64,000 nt of DNA from Paenibacillus sp. MMS18-CY102 (GCF_009789195.1 NZ_WSTC01000017.1:62001-126000), one strand, 5' to 3'; positions 49,984-58,840 are shown, counted from the first letter of the stretch. The notes: a model not told the origin generated them from the sequence alone. Program-made: numbers and translations.

Positions 49984-50697
49984 TTAGGACACGTAGTCGC
50001 CGCTGTAGCTGATTAGGACGGCATTCTTCACGCCACGGAGCTCCGAAATCGCATTCACGAATCCGCTTTCCTTATCCTTCACACGCACTTCCAGCGTCAG
50101 CTCGATGTTGCCCTGCGTCACCGTTTTTTGTTTTACGTTATAACGCTTCACATTCGCATTCACTTGCTCGATCAGCAGTTGCTCGCTCTCATCGCCTTCA
50201 CAGTTCACGACGAGCAGATATGGCGTTTCGAACGAAGCTTTTTTGATAAAAATGAACAAAACAAGACCAACGATAACTGAACCCGCAATCGCAAGCGAGA
50301 AGAAGCCTGCGCCCGTTACGATCCCCGCTGCCGCCGCCCAGAACAAGAAGATGAGGTCAGTCGGGTCCTTAATCGGCGTACGGAACCGGACGATGCTGAG
50401 CGCGCCGACCATGCCGAGCGAGAGAACAAGATTCGAGTTAATTGCGATAATAACCATCGAAGTAATGAGCGTCATGCCGATCAGCGACACATTAAAACTT
50501 TTGCTATACAGCACGCCGCTGAATATGCGTTTATACAATAAGTAGATAAAAAATCCGATCAGAAAAGCAATGGCCATCGTAATTACAATTTTTGATAAGC
50601 TGATGTCATTAACAAAATTTTTCACGACAGAATTTTTAATAATGTCGCTAAAAGTATTCGTATCTGCCGTTGCGGCCTGGTTCGTATTCGTTTCCAT
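49984..50697 (-). CDS. DUF4956 membrane protein
   Basis: A 237-residue protein. Four hydrophobic helices (about 38-60, 75-100, 105-125, 130-150), including the SLGMVGALSIVRFRTPIKDPTDLIFLFW signature in part, are followed by a soluble alpha/beta domain (about 160-237) ending NAVLISYSGDYVS. This is the DUF4956 arrangement. The function is unknown, but the family very often sits beside VTC-domain and CotH genes as here. GGGAGG lies nine bases before the ATG. It starts one base after the VTC stop codon, so coupling is tight. Confidence 0.85.
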   Translation of the reverse strand: METNTNQAATADTNTFSDIIKNSVVKNFVNDISLSKIVITMAIAFLIGFFIYLLYKRIFSGVLYSKSFNVSLIGMTLITSMVIIAINSNLVLSLGMVGALSIVRFRTPIKDPTDLIFLFWAAAAGIVTGAGFFSLAIAGSVIVGLVLFIFIKKASFETPYLLVVNCEGDESEQLLIEQVNANVKRYNVKQKTVTQGNIELTLEVRVKDKESGFVNAISELRGVKNAVLISYSGDYVS

Positions 50698-50698
50698 C

Positions 50699-51517
50699 CT
50701 ATTGGTCCTCCCACGCGTTCATCTTGATATATTTTCGGCACATTACATATTTGGAAGCGGATTGCCGCTGAAGCCCTTCGAGCTGGAGCGCATCCCGTAT
50801 GTGGTACGGAATAAACTCATCGAATTTCACTTCCATAATCATCATCTGGTCTTCAATTGCACTCACCGTGCTCAAATTCGGATTAAACAAATCGGTTGCG
50901 AACAGCCCTGTTTTTAACTGTTTGTCGAACGTAATGCGCACATTGCCATTCACATTGATGTAAGGTTCGCGTACATAGTCGACGATTACCTTCGGGCGCA
51001 GCAGCCGATGCTTCATCTCGTTGTACAGCTCCATTCGGAACGGCCGCTCCGGCGCGAGCAGACAATTATAGTTCCCTGCGATTATCGCATCAGTCTCCTC
51101 GCGTGTGAGCGGCTCCTTCACCTTGGCGATATACTCATCCTGTTTGATTTTTTTCTCAAAATGAATGGCTTTATCGTCCACGTTATAAATGCGAATTCGG
51201 TACTTGTTCCGTTCACGCACCCCGCCGAGCTTCTCAGACAACGCTTTATTTTCCATATCGTCAAAATATAAGCTGCGAATATGGTACTCTCCTGTTGGAC
51301 CCGCATGCTTGTCCCGCTGCATGAAGCTTTTCAAACGCTGGCGAATAATAAAATATTGATGGTAATTCACGTAAAATTTAAGCTCGTGACGGAATTTCAA
51401 AGGGGCGCTCGGGATACCGCTTGCGATAGGCTGCACCACCGCTTGGGATGTGGGGTCCGCAAGTTTAAGGCCATTGATGGCCGACTGGAATTCATTAGTT
51501 AGCTCCATTGCTTTCAT
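50699..51517 (-). CDS. VTC-domain (polyphosphate polymerase-like) protein
   Basis: A protein of about 272 residues with a CYTH/VTC tunnel fold. Characteristic elements are FRHELKFYVNYHQY (about 42-55), HIRSLYFDD, RERNKYRIRIY, HFEKKIKQDEYIAKVK with the alternating basic and acidic tunnel residues, and a C-terminal IMEVKFDEFIP. In yeast the VTC4 homolog makes polyphosphate from ATP; bacterial stand-alone VTC proteins are not well characterised. The start ATG at 51517 follows GAGGTG by about five bases. It is first in the VTC-DUF4956-CotH operon, divergent from a secreted phosphoesterase. Confidence 0.85.
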   Translation of the reverse strand: MKAMELTNEFQSAINGLKLADPTSQAVVQPIASGIPSAPLKFRHELKFYVNYHQYFIIRQRLKSFMQRDKHAGPTGEYHIRSLYFDDMENKALSEKLGGVRERNKYRIRIYNVDDKAIHFEKKIKQDEYIAKVKEPLTREETDAIIAGNYNCLLAPERPFRMELYNEMKHRLLRPKVIVDYVREPYINVNGNVRITFDKQLKTGLFATDLFNPNLSTVSAIEDQMMIMEVKFDEFIPYHIRDALQLEGLQRQSASKYVMCRKYIKMNAWEDQ

Positions 51518-51712
51518 TCTGTCACCTCGTTTCAATCGCTTGATGTGACTCATTATAGGCGGCCATCTTGAAAGTACTCTTACCGCTAGCTGAATAAACG
51601 CTGAAAAATTTACACGATCTTAACCATTCATTTGCCACATGATCCTTAATAATGAGATAGTATAAGGAACTTTAGCGCCGATTCGGAGCATCGAAGAAAG
51701 GAGCCATCATAA

Positions 51713-52981
51713 ATGGTAATTAGCAAATACAGTACGGTGATCCTTATCATTGTTGCAGCCGCCCTCCTGCTCGGCATCCTGGCCGTTGGATGTACCCGGA
51801 ATAACAAGAAGCACGATAAGCCCTATTCGATCGTTATGACGCTTACCGGCGATGCAGCCACCTCGCGAGCCTTCACCTGGATGAGTGATAATAAGCCAGA
51901 TGCGCCAGCCGTTATCGAGCTGTCTGTTGCTGGCCAAGCCGATTCCTTCGAGCCGTCCGCGAAACTAACGTTTACAGGACAGACTTCGCCTCTAGCAACA
52001 AGCAAGAGAGCCCTGACGCAGGGTGTCCATAAGGCCGAAGTGTCAGGCTTAACGCCGAATACCACATACGCCTACCGCGTTGGCAGCGGCCTGGAGGGCG
52101 AGTGGAGCGACATTTTATCATTTAGAACGGATCCCCTTCCACAAGAGGACACCGCCATGACCTTCATTAATGTGACGGATTCACAAGGGGTTACGAGCGC
52201 TGATTTCAAAATTTGGGGACAGACGTTAAATCAAGCTTTTAAGCAATATCCAAACGCTCGCTTCATTGTCCATAATGGCGATTTGACCGAAAATCCCGAG
52301 GATGCGGAGGCATGGGCGCAATGGTTCGCTCAAGCTGTCCCAGCGATTACTCGCGTCCCGATTTTGCCGGTGACCGGCAATCATGACGTCATTGAGAGTA
52401 AAGATGCGCCCAGCTTCTGGCCCATTACCGCACGCTTCAACCTGCCGAACAATGGAGCGGCCGATGCGCCTGCTGGAACCAACTACTCGCTGGATATTGG
52501 CACCGCTCATATCGCAGTCTTAAACACGGAAACCGCAATTGATGAACAGGCGCAATGGCTTCGCGAAGACTTAGCAGCAACCGCCCAACCGTGGCTCATC
52601 GTTGCCGTTCACCGCGGCCCGTATGGCGGCAATACGTACAAGAAAGTGAAAGAATGGACAGAAATATTCGATACGTACAAAGTCGATCTTGTGCTGCAAG
52701 GCCATAATCACGAATATTCACGTTCCTACCCGCTGCGGGACGGCCAGATTACAGGCAAAGCCGATGCTCCCGTTACGAACCATGCTGGGACCGTATATGT
52801 CGTGACGAACGCTTCAGGCGTGAAGCTGAACGACAAGAAGGAAGACAAGTTTTACCACGCCGTTCATTTGCAAAATGGCCAACCGATGTTCGCCGCAATT
52901 ACGATTCAAGGCGATAAATTGGCCTATGAAGCTTTTACGGCCGACGGTGCGCCGGTAGACCGCTTCGTGATTCAGCATTAA
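51713..52981 (+). CDS. Secreted metallophosphoesterase (purple acid phosphatase-like lipoprotein)
   Basis: A 422-residue exported enzyme. The hydrophobic leader ends in LAVGC, a likely lipobox with Cys at about 27. An N-terminal fibronectin-like domain (about 40-140, ending NTTYAYRVGSG) precedes the calcineurin-like phosphoesterase domain (about 145-400). Metal ligands are visible in HNGD near 186, GNHD near 222, VHRGPY near 300 and GHNHEYSR near 330. It probably removes phosphate from extracellular esters. A good AAAGGAG precedes the ATG. Its divergence from the VTC operon makes a link with polyphosphate or wall phosphate metabolism possible (inference). Confidence 0.88.
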   Translation: MVISKYSTVILIIVAAALLLGILAVGCTRNNKKHDKPYSIVMTLTGDAATSRAFTWMSDNKPDAPAVIELSVAGQADSFEPSAKLTFTGQTSPLATSKRALTQGVHKAEVSGLTPNTTYAYRVGSGLEGEWSDILSFRTDPLPQEDTAMTFINVTDSQGVTSADFKIWGQTLNQAFKQYPNARFIVHNGDLTENPEDAEAWAQWFAQAVPAITRVPILPVTGNHDVIESKDAPSFWPITARFNLPNNGAADAPAGTNYSLDIGTAHIAVLNTETAIDEQAQWLREDLAATAQPWLIVAVHRGPYGGNTYKKVKEWTEIFDTYKVDLVLQGHNHEYSRSYPLRDGQITGKADAPVTNHAGTVYVVTNASGVKLNDKKEDKFYHAVHLQNGQPMFAAITIQGDKLAYEAFTADGAPVDRFVIQH

Positions 52982-53013
52982 ACCGCCATGTGGCGCATAA
53001 CATGCATATCCAA

Positions 53014-53055
53014 AAAGAAGGAGCCCCCAAGCGTCAGCTTGAGGGCTCCTTCTTT
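53014..53055 (+). terminator. Terminator after the metallophosphoesterase gene
   Basis: AAAGAAGGAGCCC.CAAGC and GCTTG.GGGCTCCTTCTTT pair around a GTCA loop. Confidence 0.85.
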
Positions 53056-53085
53056 GAATTTTGAAACCTTGCAACTTTGTAGCTA

Positions 53086-53398
53086 TAAGCTTCTCTGCGG
53101 TCCGTTAGAAAACCAACAAGGGTTGATCCAGCCCATCGGAAGCGCGCCTTCCGCCCCGAGCTGTGACGAATGGCGTGTCTTGTCCGTTCGGCGCAATTGA
53201 GCGACCGCCCGCTTCTAACGGACTGAGGAGACGTTATTTGGACCAAATCAGACGTTTTTCTGCTGTAACGGACTCAGAGGCCCTTATTTGAGCAAAATAG
53301 CCACTTCGCACCTGCAAATGTGCTAAATAACGGCCGTGGAGTCCGTTACACTTTCAATCGGCGCGTTTGGGAGCTATAAGCGTCTCTACGGTCCGTTA
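53086..53398. repeat. TAACGG-N9-CCGTTA palindrome cluster (copy 3)
   Basis: Units lie at 53086-53107, 53216-53236, 53266-53286, 53328-53348 and 53377-53398. The third to fifth units, with their spacers, closely match the left-edge cluster at 19-151. The first and fifth are the same 22-base variant starting TAAGC, repeated 291 bases apart together with about 75 bases of following sequence. Confidence 0.85.
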
Positions 53399-53553
53399 GA
53401 AAACCAACTGGTGTCTTTCCACGCTATTCGAAGCACACCTTCCGCCCCCGAGTGAGCAGTGACGAATGGTGTGGCCACAGTCGCAACAGCATCGTGGCTG
53501 CCTATGAAAATAAGCGTCCGCTTTTCCTACGTATCGATACCTCGCCGGGTTAA

Positions 53554-54120
53554 TTAGTCGAATAAATCGCCTAATACATCGAGCACAGTTTTCTTCTTCT
53601 TATGTGGATACCCATGACTATTGTGGTGCCCATGCTTGCCGTACCCCTGTTGCCCATAGCCCTGCTGGCCATAACTTTGTTGCCCATAACTTTGCTGGCT
53701 AGAGCCCTGTTGCCCATAGCCCTGCTGCCCTTGATTGTGGCTGCCGTATCCGCCGGATGGCTGCCCATGGCTTCCATACTGGGGCTGCGAACCATAACCG
53801 CCATTTGGCGTGGATGGCGGTGGATTATATCCGCCGCTCGTATGCTGCCCGCTCGGGCTATTTTGCTGCTGCGCTCTATAGCTGCCAGGTGCGGCGCCGC
53901 CACTTTGCGAGCCATAACTATTATTCGGCTGCTGTTGCTGCACGGGTTGCCCCGAATAGTAAGCGTCAACATCCCCCCGCAGATCTTTGACGCCTTGCAT
54001 CAGCTTGTCGAGCTCGCCTCGGTCAAGCCATACTCCCTTGCAATCGGGGCATACATCAATTAAAACCCCGTCCTTCTGAACCTCTCGCATGCGTACATCT
54101 GCGCATACTGGACATTTCAT
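53554..54120 (-). CDS. TFIIB-type zinc-ribbon protein with prion-like YGQQ tail
   Basis: A protein of about 188 residues. The N-terminal 45 residues are a zf-TFIIB domain: CPVC at 3-6 and [17 protein letters not shown] at about 24-40. The rest is low complexity, rich in Gln, Gly, Tyr, Ser and Pro, with repeated [10 protein letters not shown] pentapeptides (about 125-165) followed by a His-rich patch ([16 protein letters not shown]) and a short hydrophobic end ([10 protein letters not shown]). The composition resembles prion-like or phase-separating domains. GGAGG lies seven bases before the ATG at 54120. It is encoded just after a small SH3-like protein gene, in the same direction. The function is unknown. 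Confidence 0.8.
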   Translation of the reverse strand: MKCPVCADVRMREVQKDGVLIDVCPDCKGVWLDRGELDKLMQGVKDLRGDVDAYYSGQPVQQQQPNNSYGSQSGGAAPGSYRAQQQNSPSGQHTSGGYNPPPSTPNGGYGSQPQYGSHGQPSGGYGSHNQGQQGYGQQGSSQQSYGQQSYGQQGYGQQGYGKHGHHNSHGYPHKKKKTVLDVLGDLFD

Positions 54121-54146
54121 TAGCTTGCCTCCGTTCCCCAATTTGA

Positions 54147-54380
54147 TTATTGATTTAAAGCGTCTGGCTCTCCTCGTTCATCCGTTGCCCGCTCCAGCTT
54201 ATAAGCCCTGCTGAGCTTCACGACTCGCTTATTAATCCGCCGGATGACGATGCTCTCATCATCCCAAGCGACAACAATTCCATATACGTCATTGGCGGGA
54301 ATGCCGTCGCGTACAATTCGCACGGATTCACCAGATAGTCGAAACTCGTCCATTTGTTGTTCGGTTATCACTGTTTCCAC
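54147..54380 (-). CDS. Small hypothetical protein, beta-barrel-like
   Basis: A 77-residue protein of unknown family. The central part ([29 protein letters not shown]) has the alternating pattern of a small SH3-like or Sm-like barrel, and the end is basic then acidic ([21 protein letters not shown]). It lies 26 bases upstream of the zinc-ribbon protein gene on the same strand and is probably co-transcribed with it. A nucleic-acid link is conceivable from both partners but not shown. Confidence 0.6.
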   Translation of the reverse strand: METVITEQQMDEFRLSGESVRIVRDGIPANDVYGIVVAWDDESIVIRRINKRVVKLSRAYKLERATDERGEPDALNQ

Positions 54381-54421
54381 AGCCCTTCTGCCGGCCTAAT
54401 CCAAGCGCTATAAGCAGCAAA

Positions 54422-54457
54422 GACCTCCTATGCTCAATTCGAGCATTGTTGGAGGTC
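54422..54457 (-). terminator. Hairpin after the 109-residue hypothetical gene
   Basis: GACCTCC.ATGCTC and GAGCAT..GGAGGTC pair around AATTC. Only a short T-stretch follows on the minus strand, so termination strength is uncertain. Confidence 0.55.
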
Positions 54458-54468
54458 CCGCATTGTTG

Positions 54469-54798
54469 TTAGCCAATATTGTCGACGTGCTCCTTGGAGT
54501 CATTTGTTTCATACCACTCATCCAATACGCGCGAGGACATCACCCGTTTGGCGATATAATCCTTCTGATGATCCAGGAATTGTTCACGCCATTCCATGTC
54601 TAATTCTTCAGCCAGTTTGACGATTGTTAACAATTCCGACCAAGCGACATACCGTTTGTACCAGAAAAATTGCGGATGCTCTATCATGTATGGATACAGA
54701 TCATCGAATTCCGTGTGTTTGCAATCCAGCGCACGTTCAAAGTGCGTTTTGGCGTCCGTAAGCTTCTTGACCATAAAATCGTTCGACATATTCCCCAT
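54469..54798 (-). CDS. Hypothetical helical protein
   Basis: A 109-residue protein, predicted all-helical from its pattern (VKKLTDAKTHFERALDC, LLTIVKLAEELDMEWREQFLDH). No family is recognised. It is acidic at the C-terminus. GGGGAGG lies nine bases before the first ATG. It is transcribed alone, between xpt and the small-barrel/zinc-ribbon pair. Confidence 0.6.
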   Translation of the reverse strand: MGNMSNDFMVKKLTDAKTHFERALDCKHTEFDDLYPYMIEHPQFFWYKRYVAWSELLTIVKLAEELDMEWREQFLDHQKDYIAKRVMSSRVLDEWYETNDSKEHVDNIG

Positions 54799-54888
54799 AT
54801 CCTAGCGCCTCCCCTCGGACTCTAATGTCCATTATAAGCGAAAATAACCGGTCGGGAAAGGGTGAAGCGATGGAACCTTTTCCTCGAT

Positions 54889-55458
54889 TTACTCGAACGT
54901 AATGGATCCATTATCCAGCGATGAGATCTTTACAAGCGATTCAACGCGATACCCTTGTTCCCGAAGCGCTTTCGCTCCCGCTTGGAACGATTTCTCTACG
55001 ACAATGCCAATTCCTGCTAATTCCGCGCCGGAACGTTCAATAATTTTGACCAACCCTCTTGCAGCATCGCCGTTCGCAATAATATCATCAATAAATAACA
55101 GGCGATCCGTCTCGCTCAGCAATTGCCGAGATACGAGCAAATCCGTTACGATCCCTTTTGTAAAGGAAGGCACACGCTCTACGTATGCATCAGGATCAGC
55201 AATTAACGTTTTCTTCCGTCTAGCGAATACAAGCGGTACGCCTAGCTCATGAGCCGTTGCGAATGCAACTGGTATGCCGGATGATTCTACCGTAATAACC
55301 TTTGTAATGCCCGCTTCAACAAATAATCTTGCAAATTCCTTGCCCATCTCCATCGTCAGGGCAGGATCGACTTGATGATTCAAAATCGTATCCAGTTTCA
55401 CTACATCGGTCGACATAACCGACGCATCTGCTAATATGCGTTGTTTCAATTTTTCCAT
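54889..55458 (-). CDS. xpt: Xanthine phosphoribosyltransferase
   Basis: Salvages xanthine to XMP with PRPP in the cytoplasm. The 189-residue protein starts MEKLKQRILADA and has the type I PRTase core. The PRPP loop FIDDIIANGDAARG lies at about 116-129. The substrate-binding ITVESSGIPVA and the VFARRKK segments are typical of Xpt. GGAGG lies nine bases before the ATG. No pbuX permease follows, unlike in B. subtilis. No guanine riboswitch was recognised in the 130-base leader. Confidence 0.88.
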   Translation of the reverse strand: MEKLKQRILADASVMSTDVVKLDTILNHQVDPALTMEMGKEFARLFVEAGITKVITVESSGIPVAFATAHELGVPLVFARRKKTLIADPDAYVERVPSFTKGIVTDLLVSRQLLSETDRLLFIDDIIANGDAARGLVKIIERSGAELAGIGIVVEKSFQAGAKALREQGYRVESLVKISSLDNGSITFE

Positions 55459-55614
55459 CGTATGATACCTCCACCGCAAAACCTTTTCCGATAACTTACC
55501 ATATGACGGATAGTGCGCGCAACCATTTCAAGTCTTTTCCGATTGCACCGGAACCTTTAAGCGTTTGCATGCGTCAAATCAATATATAGATACGGAATGG
55601 AGGCTGTCTTTCGA

Positions 55615-56301
55615 ATGGATAAACCCCAACACCAAGCAGCGTTCGCGCTTCCTTACATAAAAGCAGCACTAGCTGTTGCCATCATTACAACATTAACTAC
55701 GGGTTGTTCACTAAGCTTGGGCCAATCAGAGGATGAGCAGGTTATCGGGAACGACCCAATCTCTTCAAGCAACTCGCTCCTCGCAAACAGCGGGCCGAAA
55801 CAAGGAAAAGCAGATGCAGCTAATGACACGCTCATCGAACGTGCAGATGACGAGGAAACAGCCGAAGCTACTGGAGCATCCAATACGAAAGCAAAAACAA
55901 CTGAACCGAAGTGGGATAAAGAGCATCCGTCCCTCGCAAGCATTGCAATCGGGCAACAAAAGGCAGAAGTAATAAAGAAATTAGGTGATCCCATCGACGC
56001 TTATTCGCAGGGAGATGGCTCTCAGCGAATTGATATTATGGAGTATGAAGGATACTCGATCGGTTTTGGAACTGGCAATAAAGGCGTTCTCTTCGTCGAA
56101 ATCCATGCGAAATCCGTCGCTACCGGCCTAAGCGGCCTGCGTGTCGGAGACACCGAGGACAAAGCCGTTAAAGCATTAGGCAAACCGGATGCACAGTCCG
56201 CCTATTTGATCGCTTATGAAGGCAAACAATCCGTCCTCAAGCTTGATCTGGATCCCGATAAGCACGAAATCATTTCATTCAAGTTATTCATCGAAAGTTA
56301 A
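55615..56301 (+). CDS. DUF4309-type lipoprotein
   Basis: An exported protein of about 228 residues. A hydrophobic leader ends with TTGC, a likely lipobox, at about residue 31. A Ser/Asn/Glu/Lys-rich linker (about 35-105) precedes the C-terminal DUF4309 domain (about 108-228) with its doubled GQQKAEVIKKLGDP and GDTEDKAVKALGKP helices. The ATG at 55615 is preferred, with GGAGG eleven bases upstream; an ATG six codons earlier has no site. The function is unknown. The next gene (ykvI-like) follows on the same strand after 90 bases. Confidence 0.7.
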   Translation: MDKPQHQAAFALPYIKAALAVAIITTLTTGCSLSLGQSEDEQVIGNDPISSSNSLLANSGPKQGKADAANDTLIERADDEETAEATGASNTKAKTTEPKWDKEHPSLASIAIGQQKAEVIKKLGDPIDAYSQGDGSQRIDIMEYEGYSIGFGTGNKGVLFVEIHAKSVATGLSGLRVGDTEDKAVKALGKPDAQSAYLIAYEGKQSVLKLDLDPDKHEIISFKLFIES

Positions 56302-56391
56302 CCTATAAGCACTAATAGCGCGAAAGCTGTCATGCCTGTCCCTTCTCGTACATACCTTGTGATAGAAGGCTATGAAACGGAGGACGAAGCA

Positions 56392-57450
56392 ATGTGGAAG
56401 AAGGGCGGCATGATTATGCAGATTGCCTTCACCTACATGGGTACGGTAGTCGGCGCTGGCTTTGCAACCGGACAGGAGATTTTGCAGTTTTTCACTCGCT
56501 TCGGCTATTGGGGATCACTAACGATTGCTCTCGCAACGGCGATGTTCATCTGGCTCGGCACCAAAATGATGCTGATCAGCTCCGACATCCAAGCGAATTC
56601 CTACGAGGATCTAAACAAAACGTTATTCGGCGAACGGCTAGGGGGCTGGATAAGCTTCTTCATGATGTTTATTCTGCTGGGCGTTACCGCCGTCATGCTT
56701 GCTGGCGCAGGCTCGATTTTCGAAGAGAATTGGAACTTCTCCTATCAAGCAGGGCTATTGATTACGATAGCAGGCTGCTTCATTCTCCTTCGCAAAGGCA
56801 TGAACGCGATTCTCGCTGTGAATAGCATTGTCGTGCCAATGATGCTCCTATTCACCGGCATCGTACTCTACGATACATTCACAACGCCCGAATCTGATCG
56901 CTGGTTGACCCTCGTGACCGACCAATCGCCAATGGCCGCTTGGAGCGCCCCTTTCTTGTACGCTGCATTTAACCTGTCGATGTCCCAGGCCGTGCTTGTC
57001 CCATTAGGCGCTTCCGTTCGTGACAAGAAAGCGATTAAGACAGGGGCATGGATCGGGGGCATTGGCATCGGCTTCATGCTGCTTGCCGGACACATTGCAT
57101 TGTCGCTCCATATGCCGGGCATTCAACAATATGCGATTCCAATGGGCGGCATTGCCAGGCAGCTTGGGCATACGGCGCAGTGGATTTATATCTTTCTTAT
57201 TTTCGCTGAAATTTTCACCACGCTTATCGCCGACATTTATGGGCTCACATTACAGATGCGCCAGCGCGTATCATGGTCGCCAACGATTATCACCATCGGC
57301 ATCCTCATTCTATGCTACCTCATGAGCCAGATTGGCTTCGGGCCGCTTCTATCGACCTTGTACCCCCTGTTTGGCCTCATAAGCCTAGGTTGGCTAATCT
57401 TAATTATTCGACATCGCAAAAGCCCGCATAAGCCACGAGATGAACGTTAG
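56392..57450 (+). CDS. ykvI: YkvI-family membrane transporter-like protein
   Basis: A 352-residue integral membrane protein with about ten hydrophobic helices. The N-terminal motif TYMGTVVGAGFATGQEILQFF is the YkvI signature and resembles the unwound first helix of APC/LeuT-type transporters, so an amino acid or similar substrate is conceivable but unproven. The ATG at 56392 lies eight bases after GGAGG. It is ended by a strong bidirectional terminator shared with the convergent glycosyltransferase gene. Confidence 0.85.
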   Translation: MWKKGGMIMQIAFTYMGTVVGAGFATGQEILQFFTRFGYWGSLTIALATAMFIWLGTKMMLISSDIQANSYEDLNKTLFGERLGGWISFFMMFILLGVTAVMLAGAGSIFEENWNFSYQAGLLITIAGCFILLRKGMNAILAVNSIVVPMMLLFTGIVLYDTFTTPESDRWLTLVTDQSPMAAWSAPFLYAAFNLSMSQAVLVPLGASVRDKKAIKTGAWIGGIGIGFMLLAGHIALSLHMPGIQQYAIPMGGIARQLGHTAQWIYIFLIFAEIFTTLIADIYGLTLQMRQRVSWSPTIITIGILILCYLMSQIGFGPLLSTLYPLFGLISLGWLILIIRHRKSPHKPRDER

Positions 57451-57462
57451 TTGGTCCTCAAA

Positions 57463-57514
57463 AAAAAGCGCGCCAGGACGAGCCCCACTAAGGTGCATTC
57501 CTGGCGCGCTTTTT
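57463..57514. terminator. Bidirectional terminator
   Basis: AAAAAGCGCGCCAGGA and TCCTGGCGCGCTTTTT pair perfectly with T-runs on both strands, between convergent ykvI and glycosyltransferase genes. Confidence 0.9.
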
Positions 57515-57524
57515 GAAATTAAGA

Positions 57525-58697
57525 TTACGACGGCTCTTCCTCCTGCCCAGCATCTGGGCTCGCATCTAAATTTAGCGGCAAGACGTCAACATACACATCC
57601 TTCAACTGGGATACGACCCGCGTTAAAGAATATACCCGCTTCGCCTTATCCCACGCCGCCCTCGCTAGTTCATAACGATAGCTAGGATCAACAACCGTTT
57701 TCTCCATCGCTTCAGCTAGCGCCTGTGGATCCTCAGGAGGCACCAGCAGCCCATTTACTTCATTCTCTATTTGCTCAGAGATTCCGCCAACATTCGCCCC
57801 AATTAGCGCTAACAAGCACAACGCCGCTTCGGCGAACACCGACCCGAACGATTCCGCGCGGGATGGCAGCACGAATACGTCGAAGAAGGGCATGAATTCC
57901 TCTGGGTGGAGCATGTAACCATAGAAAATAATTTCATCATACAAGTCCAAATCAACCGCAAGCTGCTCAAGCTCAGCCCGAATCGGTCCATCGCCGATAA
58001 TATGAAGGACGAATGGATATCCCTTTTGCTTCAAGAGCGCACATGCCTTTAATAGTACATCCAGCCCTTTTGCTGGGACGAGCCTACAGACCGTTATAAA
58101 CTGTGTCACCTGATTCTCGTGGGCGATCGGTTTAAACCTTTTCTCATCAAATCCATTCGGAATGACGATAACTTTCTCAGGCTGCTCCAGATAAGGGGCC
58201 ATGTATTGGCGGAAGGACTCTGAAACGGTTAACAATCGGTCAACCTTCGTTTCCAGCTCCCGGTAGAGCGATGTTAGAAAACGATGCTCTGCACTGCCCT
58301 CTGTAATGCGGCCGTTAAGCATAAGCTCCCTTTCGAAGCTTGAGTGAATCGTCATTAGGATCGGCGTGTCCGGGAACAACTGCCTCATGACGAGCGCTGC
58401 GATTGGATGATGGGCATGTATGAGGTCATAGGAGCGTTTGATTCTCATCTTCGTCCACCATAGATAGTCGCGGTAGGTTTGCATATATTTATCTACAATA
58501 GGATTGCCTTCAAATGGCGAAGCATCGAATGTCGTGAATGTGATCTCTTCTTGGCCTTTGTTTCGGACGCGCTTCGGGAGCGAGAATAACTCCATCTCCC
58601 ATCCAGCCCGATTGAACCTCTCTTGTATATATGGAACCATGGAAGATACGCCGCCAGGCTGTTCCGGGGGGAAAAATAAAGCTTGCAAAATATTCAA
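57525..58697 (-). CDS. GT4-family glycosyltransferase
   Basis: A retaining glycosyltransferase (GT-B fold, family 4) of about 390 residues. The N-terminal LNILQALFFPPEQPGG acceptor lobe, the NGFDEKRFKP hinge, VCRLVPAKG, and the donor-binding motif with EX7E in SRAESFGSVFAEAAL at about 275-290 are visible. The TTG at 58697 has GAGGAGG eight bases upstream and gives the usual N-terminus, so the ATG 16 codons earlier is rejected. The sugar donor and acceptor are unknown. It is monocistronic and divergent from the diguanylate cyclase gene. Confidence 0.85.
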   Translation of the reverse strand: MNILQALFFPPEQPGGVSSMVPYIQERFNRAGWEMELFSLPKRVRNKGQEEITFTTFDASPFEGNPIVDKYMQTYRDYLWWTKMRIKRSYDLIHAHHPIAALVMRQLFPDTPILMTIHSSFERELMLNGRITEGSAEHRFLTSLYRELETKVDRLLTVSESFRQYMAPYLEQPEKVIVIPNGFDEKRFKPIAHENQVTQFITVCRLVPAKGLDVLLKACALLKQKGYPFVLHIIGDGPIRAELEQLAVDLDLYDEIIFYGYMLHPEEFMPFFDVFVLPSRAESFGSVFAEAALCLLALIGANVGGISEQIENEVNGLLVPPEDPQALAEAMEKTVVDPSYRYELARAAWDKAKRVYSLTRVVSQLKDVYVDVLPLNLDASPDAGQEEEPS

Positions 58698-58840
58698 GGC
58701 AGTCGCCTCCTCTGTCCAATAAGTAACCCGATGATCCGACACCATTCGCCACTAGGCGGCTCGGCTTAAACATGATATACTAGAACATATGTTTCTGTAA
58801 AGTTTATGTAACTCTATGAAATTGGTGGTATGGCGTACAT

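Larger units (their letters stand above)
52982..53553. other. Intergenic region with repeat block
   Basis: About 570 bases without a gene. It holds a terminator (53014-53055), five TAACGG-type palindromes (53086-53398) and an internal duplication: the 100-base segment around 53084-53180 recurs at about 53375-53475. Confidence 0.7.

Noticed and set aside
55459-55590. Possible guanine riboswitch upstream of xpt
   Set aside because: The leader lacks the conserved purine aptamer core and P2/P3 loop sequences; only an unrelated CCGATAAC/CATATG stretch is present. A covariance-model scan would settle it.
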